Of a stretch of 64,000 nt of DNA, positions 1-6,526 are shown piece after piece (the stretch's first letter is position 1; every line of letters begins with the position of its first letter). Under the pieces are notes generated by a model. That model was not told the DNA's origin. It searched no databases and was given only the letters and a program-made list of their open reading frames with translations. The translations under genes and the position numbers were made by a program. Source of the DNA: Bernardetia sp. MNP-M8 (GTDB lineage: Bacteria > Bacteroidota > Bacteroidia > Cytophagales > Bernardetiaceae); the NCBI RefSeq assembly GCF_037126285.1, contig NZ_CP147012.1, positions 3,742,676-3,806,675 of the forward strand, written 5' to 3'.

Positions 1-1
1 A

Positions 2-331
2 GGAGAAAATTTTGAGCCTATGCTTACTGTCCGAACTATTAATCATGACGATAATGTTGAGATTATCTTTAGAGATAACGGAACAGGAATTCCACAAGAA
101 ATGATGGACAAAATTTTTAATCCATTCTTTACAACCAAACCTGCAGGAGAAGGAACAGGTTTAGGGCTTTCTATCTGTTATGATATTGTCAGAAATATTC
201 ATAAAGGAGAAATTCAAGTAGATTCGAAAGAAGGAGAATACACAGATTTTAGCATTTTCTTACCAAAACATGTTGATACAGAAGAAAATGAAAACGGAGA
301 AAATGAAAAAGTGGCTAATGATAAATGGTAA
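2..331 (+). CDS. Sensor histidine kinase, C-terminal ATPase part (5' truncated by window edge)
   Basis: This is the end of a gene that starts before the window; the reading frame is open from base 2. It shows the ATP-binding half of a two-component histidine kinase: the G1 box DNGTGIP, the F box around FNPFFTTKP and the G2 box GTGLGLS, in the normal order and spacing for HATPase_c. The kinase would autophosphorylate a His in the missing upstream part and pass the phosphate to a response regulator. The tail after the ATPase fold (about 25 residues) is acidic and Asn/Glu-rich and adds no domain. Input domains and partner regulator cannot be seen. A strong hairpin terminator follows 19 bases after the stop, so the gene is last in its transcript. 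Family identity is secure; the specific role is unknown. Confidence 0.93.
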   Translation, partial: GENFEPMLTVRTINHDDNVEIIFRDNGTGIPQEMMDKIFNPFFTTKPAGEGTGLGLSICYDIVRNIHKGEIQVDSKEGEYTDFSIFLPKHVDTEENENGENEKVANDKW

Positions 332-349
332 GTAAATGAACTGCCAACG

Positions 350-395
350 AAAAATCCTTTACTTTTCTAAATAAAGTAAAGGATTTTTTATTTTG
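350..395 (+). terminator. Rho-independent terminator after the histidine kinase
   Basis: A 16-bp perfect stem (350-365 with 373-388, AAAAATCCTTTACTTT and its complement) has a 7-nt loop and runs into T-rich sequence. It sits 18 bases behind the kinase stop codon and in front of the convergent gene at 420-914. The A-tract on the other side means it could also end the minus-strand transcript. Confidence 0.85.
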
Positions 396-419
396 CACTA
401 AGAAGTATTAAAAGTATTT

Positions 420-914
420 CTACATATCACGAGTAGTTGTATCTGTACTTATTGGTTCATCATTCTTTTGATCATCTGTATTCTCATTTTGATTTGAAGA
501 ATTATCTCTACTATCTTCTTTTTCGTTTCTTAATTCATTGTTTTTCTGTCTAACTACTTCTGTAATGAAGTATTTTGTGTCTCCACGCCAAGCAAAAGTA
601 CGGTATCTTTCTACATACGAAATTCTGATACGTTCACCTGTAAGGGCTGCATCTTTTAGGTCTTCAATAACTTTAGTTTCATCTTCTTCAACTGAAAATT
701 CAAATTTTTCTATTGTATTTCCTTGGTCATTTAGATTCATTTCACCTTCCCATGTTTTGAAAATGTATCCTCTTTGACTTATTTTTATTACTACACCTGC
801 TCTGTCGCCTGTACTAAACGAACCGAAATAATAAAAACTGCCTACTCCAAAGAAAAGAAGCAAAACAACTGCTATTGATGATAAAGATATAAGTTTGACT
901 CTACTAATTGCCAT
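420..914 (-). CDS. Hypothetical single-pass membrane protein
   Basis: This is a 164-residue protein with an N-terminal hydrophobic helix at about residues 7-30 (VKLISLSSIAVVLLLFFGVG), then a soluble domain of about 100 residues, then a low-complexity tail rich in Asn, Asp, Glu and Thr. The middle has short conserved-looking pieces such as GVVIKISQRGYIFKTWEGE and ALTGERIRISYVERYRTFAWRGDT. I recall similar small membrane proteins in Bacteroidota that are sometimes mislabelled as 6-phosphogluconate dehydrogenase; nothing here resembles that enzyme. The N-terminal helix suggests an anchor with the domain outside the cytoplasm. It stands alone, convergent with the upstream kinase. No function is assigned. 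Confidence 0.8.
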   Translation of the reverse strand: MAISRVKLISLSSIAVVLLLFFGVGSFYYFGSFSTGDRAGVVIKISQRGYIFKTWEGEMNLNDQGNTIEKFEFSVEEDETKVIEDLKDAALTGERIRISYVERYRTFAWRGDTKYFITEVVRQKNNELRNEKEDSRDNSSNQNENTDDQKNDEPISTDTTTRDM

Positions 915-1067
915 AGTGATATAAAATTAAAATTGGATTTGGTGCTTTACTTATTTTTTAGACAAACGTTTTTGATAGGAATAAGTTTTTTATCTGTATA
1001 AAAAATCTCATTATCAACGGCTGATTACAGACAGCTCAGAAATATAACAAGAAAACAAGAAAGAGTT

Positions 1068-1313
1068 TTACCATTTAAAATTTCTACGGTTTACTTTTGA
1101 ATCTCCATACACTCCAATAATTTCACTTCGCATAAACTGACCAATAGAATCAGCCTCTAAAAGTTCTTCAAAAACTTCTTTTTCTACTTCATAATACGCA
1201 TAAATATTTCCTGTATTCGAAAATTCAGCATACAAAATTTGTTCTTCTTCATCGTAAGCTACTGCATTGAGCATAGAAGAATCTACGGCAATACGTTCTA
1301 TTTTATTTGACAT
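1068..1313 (-). CDS. KTSC domain-containing small protein
   Basis: This is an 81-residue protein whose whole length fits the KTSC domain: an opening VDSSMLNAVAYDEEEQILYA, then a strand ending in YAYYEVEKEVFEELLEADSIG and a closing FMRSEI. KTSC proteins are small single-domain proteins of unclear function; some relatives are linked to lysyl-tRNA synthetase or RNA metabolism, but no activity is established. It lies 69 bases downstream of the membrane protein at 1383-2339 on the same strand and may be read from that transcript. No signal peptide or membrane helix is present, so it should be cytoplasmic. Confidence 0.82.
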   Translation of the reverse strand: MSNKIERIAVDSSMLNAVAYDEEEQILYAEFSNTGNIYAYYEVEKEVFEELLEADSIGQFMRSEIIGVYGDSKVNRRNFKW

Positions 1314-1382
1314 TGTTTTTTTTGTTTTGAATTAGTTTTAAAAAGGTAAATCTTCATTTGTATCGTTAAAGGAAAAATTTTA

Positions 1383-2339
1383 TCAATCTAGCATTAATTT
1401 CTTATAGCGAAGAAGTGCTAAAAGTTGAATGTAAAGGGTTGTACGAGTACTTGCAAAATTACTCTTTTCACTATCTGCATCTACTCTCAAAGCTCCAAAA
1501 TAGAAACAAACTTTATTTTTTGCATTTTTAATATATTCCTCTATTATAGCTTTATCGCTTGAGAAGGAATTATTTTCATTATTTATTAATAATGTATCAT
1601 ATGTATCTGCTTCTGTTTTTCTTTCTTTATATTCCTCTTCTGTTAATATAAGAATATTGTTTTTGTTAAAATCATATTTATCAAAAAAATCACTTATAAA
1701 ACCTGCATCTTTTCCTACTTTTACAAGTGCAACTATTTTTGCTCTATTGATAAGTTGAAATTCTTCTCTTTGGTTTTCGATAATAGCTTTCATTTCTTCC
1801 TTACTAGTATTCGCAACTTTAGCAAGTGTTTCTATAATTTCGTTCTCTATTTGAGAAGCTAATTCTTCACTATCCTCTTTTGCTTTTTTGTGAGTATCTG
1901 TTATAATTTTGTTTATTTCCATTTTTACTTTTTCTATCTCACTTGCTAATATTTTACTAACCTTTGTTTTATAAGTTGTGAAGAAAATAATAATTGCACC
2001 TCCTGTAACTCCTGCTAATAACATAAGTAAAATAAGTACATAAGTATTATCTCTTTTTACTTCTGCTTGAAAATCTTTAGCTTCTGATGCCCAAAATTTA
2101 TTTTCTGATTCTATTCGTTTTTCAAAACCACCTCCTTCAAACATATATTTCCAAGCTCTATCTCTATGAATTAATGAGTCAATCAAACTATTTTTAGTTT
2201 TAATTTGATTTTTTAGGGTAGATATTTCTTTCTTTATCTCATCATAATCCTTCTTTATTTCCTTATTACTTTGTCCATAAGCAACCGAAAAAAAAAAGCT
2301 AAAAAACAAAACAAAAATTCCAAAAATATATTTTTTCAT
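1383..2339 (-). CDS. Membrane protein with periplasmic segment, coiled coil and C-terminal Rossmann-like domain (candidate type III CRISPR accessory effector)
   Basis: This is a 318-residue protein. Residues 1-22 are a signal peptide (ends VAYG|QS). Residues 23-97 are a helical, charged segment with aromatic residues (WKYMFEGGGFEKRIE). Residues about 98-122 are one membrane helix (VLILLMLLAGVTGGAIIIFF), followed by Lys residues, so the rest should be cytoplasmic. Residues 123-197 are a long Glu/Lys coiled coil. Residues about 199-318 look like an alternating beta/alpha Rossmann-like domain (KIVALVKVGKDAGF, NNILILTEEEY, DTLLINN, KVCFYFGALRVD, then a helix LYIQLLALLRY). It lies 58 bases downstream of cas6 on the same strand, separated only by a palindromic repeat. 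Adjacency to a type III locus suggests a ligand-sensing membrane effector, but that is inference: I cannot name the C-terminal domain, and it could equally be an unrelated envelope protein. Confidence 0.8.
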   Translation of the reverse strand: MKKYIFGIFVLFFSFFFSVAYGQSNKEIKKDYDEIKKEISTLKNQIKTKNSLIDSLIHRDRAWKYMFEGGGFEKRIESENKFWASEAKDFQAEVKRDNTYVLILLMLLAGVTGGAIIIFFTTYKTKVSKILASEIEKVKMEINKIITDTHKKAKEDSEELASQIENEIIETLAKVANTSKEEMKAIIENQREEFQLINRAKIVALVKVGKDAGFISDFFDKYDFNKNNILILTEEEYKERKTEADTYDTLLINNENNSFSSDKAIIEEYIKNAKNKVCFYFGALRVDADSEKSNFASTRTTLYIQLLALLRYKKLMLD

Positions 2340-2355
2340 AAGAAAAGAGTTTTTT

Positions 2356-2386
2356 ACCTCAACGACGGCAAAGCCTCGTTGACGGT
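2356..2386. repeat. 31-bp palindromic repeat, copy A
   Basis: The sequence begins ACCTCAACGACGGCAAAGCC and folds as a TCAACGA/TCGTTGA stem enclosing a small GGC-TTT-GCC hairpin. An identical copy in the opposite orientation lies at 40921-40951. It fills the gap between cas6 and the membrane-protein gene. It has no open frame of its own. Confidence 0.85.
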
Positions 2387-2397
2387 TAATTTATTTT

Positions 2398-3141
2398 TTA
2401 TTTCTTCAAAAATTTTATCATTCCAAAACCTCTACTAGAACCTTTACCAAGTCCGATGTAGTTGGGTAAAAAAAGATTGGTTTGAAAGGTCAGACTAAAA
2501 GCTGTTAGTTTTGTAGTCTTGTAGGACATGGTATAATGTGGCTGCAACTCTTGGATTTCTAACTCAAAACGGTTTTCCAAATTCCATTCTATTCCTTTGG
2601 CAAAACTAAGCAAATGACTAGATAAAATACGTTCTAAAAGTTCAATTCTTTTTTTGAGGGAAGAGGTATTTTGATACACTTCATAGTTTTCGTGATTGAG
2701 AGCCAACCAGTTTTGAATAGAATAGGTATAATTTTGTTTTTCGCCTTGATAGACTTCCAAATTATATTCCTTCAAATCAAGACGAGCTATTTTTAATGGA
2801 AAAGTAGAATTTCCCATTTCTACTTCCCAATCTGTATCCTCAAAAAGCTTGTGAATTTCATTTACAGCATCTCCCAAACAAATAATTGCAGCCTTGCCAT
2901 ACAAACGCTTGTATTGAATAAGTGGATAACGGTATAAATACCTGTTTTTTGTATCGTCGGTGGAGACACCGACAACGGCTGGAGTAAGGACACCGACAAG
3001 GGCAGGTTGATTAGGCAAATGATGATGAAAAAGTACATTTTCAATACCTACCTTACGAGCAACAGCACCACGAAAAGCACCTATTTTTTCAAAGGAAATA
3101 GGCAAAGCAAAATCCATACGGAGATAACGGAGTGATTTCAA
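2398..3141 (-). CDS. cas6: CRISPR pre-crRNA endoribonuclease Cas6
   Basis: Cas6 cuts the array transcript inside each repeat to release crRNAs for the type III complex. The 247-residue protein ends with the family's Gly-rich loop (NYIGLGKGSSRGFGMIKFLK), the most reliable Cas6 signature, and has the RYRYPLIQYK block of Bacteroidota Cas6 at residues 71-78 onward. His39-41 (FHHHLP) are possible general acid/base residues, but this is not provable from sequence. Residues about 45-64 (QPALVGVLTPAVVGVSTDDT) are an odd low-complexity insert exactly where relatives, as I recall them, pass straight from the His cluster to RYRYPLIQYK; the DNA of this insert is a palindromic repeat found elsewhere in the window. 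The frame is intact. It is divergent from the array and the csm operon. The identity is firm; whether the insert affects activity is unknown. Confidence 0.92.
   Translation of the reverse strand: MKSLRYLRMDFALPISFEKIGAFRGAVARKVGIENVLFHHHLPNQPALVGVLTPAVVGVSTDDTKNRYLYRYPLIQYKRLYGKAAIICLGDAVNEIHKLFEDTDWEVEMGNSTFPLKIARLDLKEYNLEVYQGEKQNYTYSIQNWLALNHENYEVYQNTSSLKKRIELLERILSSHLLSFAKGIEWNLENRFELEIQELQPHYTMSYKTTKLTAFSLTFQTNLFLPNYIGLGKGSSRGFGMIKFLKK
2952..3006. repeat. Palindromic repeat inserted in frame inside cas6
   Basis: Read on the plus strand, a GTCGGTG-GAGA-CACCGAC hairpin followed by AACGGC and then a second partial copy (GGACACCGACAAGGGCAGG) lie inside the cas6 frame. Related copies are intergenic at 51771-51805, 53255-53288 and 56712-56738. 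Stem bases differ between copies in a paired way (GTCGGTG/CACCGAC here, GTTGGTG/CACCAAC at 51771), which supports a structured mobile or REP-like element. It adds about 20 codons (a duplicated PAxVGV peptide) without breaking the frame. Confidence 0.8.
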
Positions 3142-3298
3142 GATAGAATAAAAGAGTAATTAAAAAATCAGAAAGCTAAATCTAATAATTTTTTATCAAA
3201 CAAACACTTGTTTTTTTATTTTTTATTACACATCTTGTAAGTACATTAGACACACTAGCAAAAGTAAGAAAACTAATTGCGTGCTATCTAATGCGTTC

Positions 3299-3332
3299 TT
3301 TGACATTAAAAACAAATTATATTCTATTTTTA
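3299..3332 (+). promoter_or_regulatory. Likely array promoter at the leader/first-repeat junction
   Basis: TTTGACAT begins at 3299 and, 22 bases after its TTTG, TATTTTTA (3325-3332) inside the first repeat resembles the Bacteroidota -7 element TAnnTTTG (7 of 8). Every repeat has the same TATTTTTA, but only the first has the -33-like TTTGACA before it. The upstream stretch 3142-3298 is AT-rich, has no gene and is the probable leader; it would also have to hold the divergent cas6 promoter. Confidence 0.45.
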
Positions 3333-4137
3333 GTTAGGACTGCGACTTTCTTGAAGACTCATCCATTCTTCGCTTTCTTGTTGTAGGATACCCTTCTATT
3401 TTTAGTTAGGACTGCGACTTTCAAACTCTATATTTTGCGAGTGTTTGCTCATTTGTAGGACACCATTCTATTTTTAGTTAGGACTGCGATGTTGATTGAG
3501 TTGTACCTTCAGGCAATTCACGTTTGTAAGACACCATTCCAATTTTAGTAAGGACTGCGACTAAAAGCGTACAAAACGTATGTTCCCCCGTCTTGAGGTA
3601 AGACACCATTCTATTTTTAGTTAGGACTGCGACGTTTTGGTTTAATAACTGTTGGGTGTACTCATACATGTAGGACACCATTCTATTTTTAGTTAGGACT
3701 GCGACTGTTAAAGGATATATTTCTGTCATAACTAATGGTTGTAGGACACCATTCTATTTTTAGTTAGGACTGCGACTTTATACCACACACAATTATGTAC
3801 CTAGTTCCTAATTTGTAGGACACCATTCTATTTTTAGTTAGGACTGCGACTAAAAAGACATTAATAGTTAAAATCATTCTCGTTTAGTAGGACACCCTTC
3901 TATTTTTAGTTAGGACTGCGACTTTCATGTAATGAAAGTAAAACGTTTTACCTTGAACGTAGGACATCATTCTATTTTTAGTTAGGACTGCGACAACTCA
4001 GGGATATGATTAATGTCGATAATTTTCATATGATATGACACCCTTCTATTTTTAGTAAGGACTGCGACTCTTCTTCTGTTTCAGCTTGATAGACTGTATT
4101 TGTAAGACACCATTCCAATTTTAGTGAGGATTTAAAG
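3311..4137 (+). CRISPR. CRISPR array, 12 repeats and 11 spacers, type III-A locus
   Basis: The repeat is 36 bp (opens GTAGGACACCATTCTATTTT, closes TAGTTAGGACTGCGAC). Repeat starts: 3311, 3383, 3455, 3526, 3598, 3670, 3741, 3815, 3887, 3959, 4033, 4102. Spacers are 33-38 nt, mostly 36. The first repeat has lost its first 10 bases; the last has a diverged 3' end and runs into a terminator. Repeats 4 and 11 are also degenerate. I orient the array to the plus strand because the last eight repeat bases (ACTGCGAC) resemble a type III 5' tag such as ATTGAAAC, because the degenerate 3' repeat and terminator lie at that end, and because a promoter-like sequence lies at the other. No cas1 or cas2 is nearby, so spacer uptake would need help in trans. 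Confidence 0.97.
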
Positions 4138-4168
4138 CCTAAGAAATTTGTTTTCTTAGGCTTTTTTT
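4134..4168 (+). terminator. Terminator at the trailer end of the CRISPR array
   Basis: A 13-bp stem (4134-4146 AAAGCCTAAGAAA with 4152-4164) and a short loop are followed by a T run to 4168. The left arm overlaps the diverged end of the last repeat. It would end the plus-strand array transcript. Confidence 0.85.
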
Positions 4169-4209
4169 ATGCGTTTTTCTGAATTATAAGGTTTGTTTGG
4201 GGAATAGGT

Positions 4210-4246
4210 AAAAACCCTAATTTTTAAATTTTAGGGTTTTTCTTTT
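4210..4246 (+). terminator. Second terminator between array and cas10
   Basis: AAAAACCCTAA (4210-4220) pairs with TTAGGGTTTTT (4231-4241), then CTTTT. Together with the hairpin at 4134-4168 it separates the array transcript from the cas10 operon, which therefore needs its own promoter in the AT-rich 4247-4327 stretch. I could not place that promoter with confidence. Confidence 0.75.
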
Positions 4247-4327
4247 ATAGAAAAAATTGCACCTTTAATTTTTAAATTCTATATTGTTTTTTTTTAACAC
4301 AATCATTTTTATATTACATTTAATTGC

Positions 4328-6076
4328 ATGTCTTTATTCATAGAAAATAAAGTAAAATTAACTGCCTACTTGAAGGAAAAAGTCCAAAATATTCCTTCTA
4401 ATTTTGATGGCTTTATTCTGAAAGGAGATGTGTCTGGTATTCAAGATTTTATTTTTACTATCAAATCAAGAGGAGCAGCCAAAACGCTAAAATCAAGGTC
4501 GTTTTTTGTGCAAGTAATGACTTGGATTTGCTTAGAGAAAATCAAAAAAGAACTTCATCTAACTGATGAAAAAGACATCGTAGAAATGGATGGAGGAGGA
4601 ACATTTTTTCTTTTTATTCCAAAAGATAAATTTGATGAAAAGAAATGGGAGGAGGAAATTGTAAAAAAAGTCCAAGATGAACTCAAATATGAAGAAATTT
4701 ATTTGGTTTTGGCGTATGAAAGAGTAGAGAAAAAAGAGGATATAGTTAATGCAATAGAAGGAATTAATAGTAAAAAACTCAATCTTTCTCGTTATCGTAA
4801 AAATGATTTGTTAGAAACCATTTTTGAGCCGTATTCACAAGACAAAATTTTGCATTTTCAACAGGAAACTATCAAAGATTTTACTAAAAAATTATCTGAT
4901 GCAAAAAGCTATAAGTTTATAAAAGAGAAACCTAATACCGTAAAGTGTTTTGAGGAAAAACAAATTACACTCTTTGAATATACGTATGAATTGAATGCTG
5001 CTAACGGAGAAAAAAGTTTTGAAGGACGAGCTATCAACAAACTTCCTCAATGGGATAACAGATTAAAGTTAGCTTTTTCTGATTTGATTGATAAAGTTTT
5101 GCAAGAAAGGCAAGAAGATGAAAAAGATGAGTTACAAGAAGATATTAAGGAAGGTAATATTATTGATTTTGATTTTATTGCTAAAATGGCTGCTGACCGA
5201 AGAGGAACAGAAAAACTAGCTATCTTAAAATTAGATATTGATAATCTAGGAATTGCATTTAAAGGAAAAGATTTAAAAGAAATAAAAGAACTTTCTAGCT
5301 GCTTAAACTGGTTTTTTGATAACTTTTTATTGACTTTACTAGAACAACCCTTTTGCACACAAAAAAATATAGAACTAACTTATAAAGATGTTATCTACAA
5401 TATTTATGCAGGTGGCGATGATTGTTTTTTGGTGGGAGCGTGGGACGCAATTTTTGAATTTACGCAGCTTTTACAAAAAGAATTTACAGATTTTGCTTGT
5501 TTTTTAAGCAAACAAGAACATTTAAAACTAGAAAACAAACTCACTATTTCGGCAGGAATTGTAGTTGTACACGCTAAATTTCCAGTTATTCGTTTTGCCG
5601 AGCTTGCCGAAGAAGCACTGAGCGAAGCCAAAAAACAGACAGACCAAAATGGAAAAATTACTAAAAATGCTATTTCTGTTTTTGGAGAAGTGATTAGTTG
5701 GAAAGAGTTTGAAGAAGCAAAGAAAGTAAAAGAAATTCTCATTAAACTTTCTGAAATTCTAAAAGAATCTAATAGCATTCGTAGCCTTTTAGAACGCATC
5801 AAAAACAGTATTATAGGATATGAAAGTTTGCAAGAGAAAATCAAAAATGGCAAAGTTTCTATTCAATCCGTTTGGCGATTTAATTATTACTTGCGTTATA
5901 TCCGTTCAAATAATTTGAAAGGAGAAGACAAACAAAAGGTAACAGAACTTACAGATAAATTAGTTGAATGTTACCAAAAAAATCTTATCAATGCTATTTC
6001 TGGAAAGGAATATGCAAAAGCAGCTATTTTTCCGATAGCTGCACGTTGGACAGAATTTCTCACACGTAAAAACTAA
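4328..6076 (+). CDS. cas10: Type III-A CRISPR large subunit Cas10/Csm1, HD domain absent, GGDD cyclase motif intact
   Basis: Cas10 is the scaffold of the Csm complex and, once target RNA is bound, makes cyclic oligoadenylates. The 582-residue protein starts almost directly with the first palm block (GDVSGIQDFIF, residues 33-43) and so lacks the usual N-terminal HD DNase domain of about 150-200 residues. The second palm domain begins near KLAILKLDIDNLGIAFKG and carries the catalytic G362-G363-D364-D365 in YAGGDDCFLVG. The C-terminal helical part ends in WTEFL. The start at 4328 is the only sensible one: the upstream sequence is terminators. Six bases separate it from csm2. Known biology of the family predicts signalling by cyclic oligoadenylate but no Cas10 ssDNA cleavage. 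Identity is firm; which ring size is made cannot be read from sequence. Confidence 0.97.
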   Translation: MSLFIENKVKLTAYLKEKVQNIPSNFDGFILKGDVSGIQDFIFTIKSRGAAKTLKSRSFFVQVMTWICLEKIKKELHLTDEKDIVEMDGGGTFFLFIPKDKFDEKKWEEEIVKKVQDELKYEEIYLVLAYERVEKKEDIVNAIEGINSKKLNLSRYRKNDLLETIFEPYSQDKILHFQQETIKDFTKKLSDAKSYKFIKEKPNTVKCFEEKQITLFEYTYELNAANGEKSFEGRAINKLPQWDNRLKLAFSDLIDKVLQERQEDEKDELQEDIKEGNIIDFDFIAKMAADRRGTEKLAILKLDIDNLGIAFKGKDLKEIKELSSCLNWFFDNFLLTLLEQPFCTQKNIELTYKDVIYNIYAGGDDCFLVGAWDAIFEFTQLLQKEFTDFACFLSKQEHLKLENKLTISAGIVVVHAKFPVIRFAELAEEALSEAKKQTDQNGKITKNAISVFGEVISWKEFEEAKKVKEILIKLSEILKESNSIRSLLERIKNSIIGYESLQEKIKNGKVSIQSVWRFNYYLRYIRSNNLKGEDKQKVTELTDKLVECYQKNLINAISGKEYAKAAIFPIAARWTEFLTRKN

Positions 6077-6082
6077 AAGATT

Positions 6083-6526
6083 ATGGGTAAAACTAGAAAC
6101 GACGAAAAAAAAAGTATACAAGATTGTGTTAATGAAGCTAAAGAATTATTCACAAAAAAAGAAAAAACTTCTTGTTCTGATTTATTAAAAATGTCTCAAG
6201 TAGATGATTTGGACAATTTATTTGAATCTATTAAGAGTTTAGTAAGAAAGTTCGGTAGTAGTATAAAAACAGCACAGATTAGAAACATTTACTCAAAGGT
6301 ACAGGCTGCTAAAACAGTTACAGCTTTAAAATTACTTCGTCCAAAATTAGCGTATATAGCAGCAAGACAAACGAATACGGAAGCTAAAGCATTGGTTTTG
6401 TTCTGTGAGGAATTAATTGCCCAAATCGCTAAAGATAATAACGAACAACTAGAAAGTTTCAAAATGTTTTTTGAGTCTTTAGTTGCTTATCATAAATTTT
6501 ACGAAACTCTTAAAGAAGAAAAATAA
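6083..6526 (+). CDS. csm2: Type III-A CRISPR small subunit Csm2
   Basis: Csm2 lines the inner filament of the type III-A complex and helps hold the target RNA. The 147-residue, basic, all-helical protein has the family pattern: IRNIYSKVQAAK, then LKLLRPKLAYIAARQ, and a final MFFESLVAYHKFYETLK. Length is typical (120-150). Its stop overlaps the csm3 start as TAATG, so translation of the two is coupled. Presence of Csm2 rather than Cmr5 or Csx10 fixes the subtype as III-A. Confidence 0.95.
   Translation: MGKTRNDEKKSIQDCVNEAKELFTKKEKTSCSDLLKMSQVDDLDNLFESIKSLVRKFGSSIKTAQIRNIYSKVQAAKTVTALKLLRPKLAYIAARQTNTEAKALVLFCEELIAQIAKDNNEQLESFKMFFESLVAYHKFYETLKEEK

Noticed and set aside
420-914. 6-phosphogluconate dehydrogenase
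   Set aside because: Similar small proteins sometimes carry that label, but there is no NADP-binding loop or any enzyme motif.
1383-2339. A clear CARF or SAVED domain in the CRISPR-adjacent membrane protein
   Set aside because: The Rossmann-like strand pattern fits loosely but no family signature is visible; I keep only the weaker claim of a candidate effector.
3478-3729. A minus-strand frame of 83 codons inside the CRISPR array
   Set aside because: Its peptide consists of repeated copies of the translated CRISPR repeat (VAVLTKNRMVSY); it is an artefact of repeats whose length is a multiple of three.
5404-5853. A minus-strand frame of 149 codons inside cas10
   Set aside because: Opposite the conserved GGDD region; composition is typical of an antisense shadow of an AT-rich gene.
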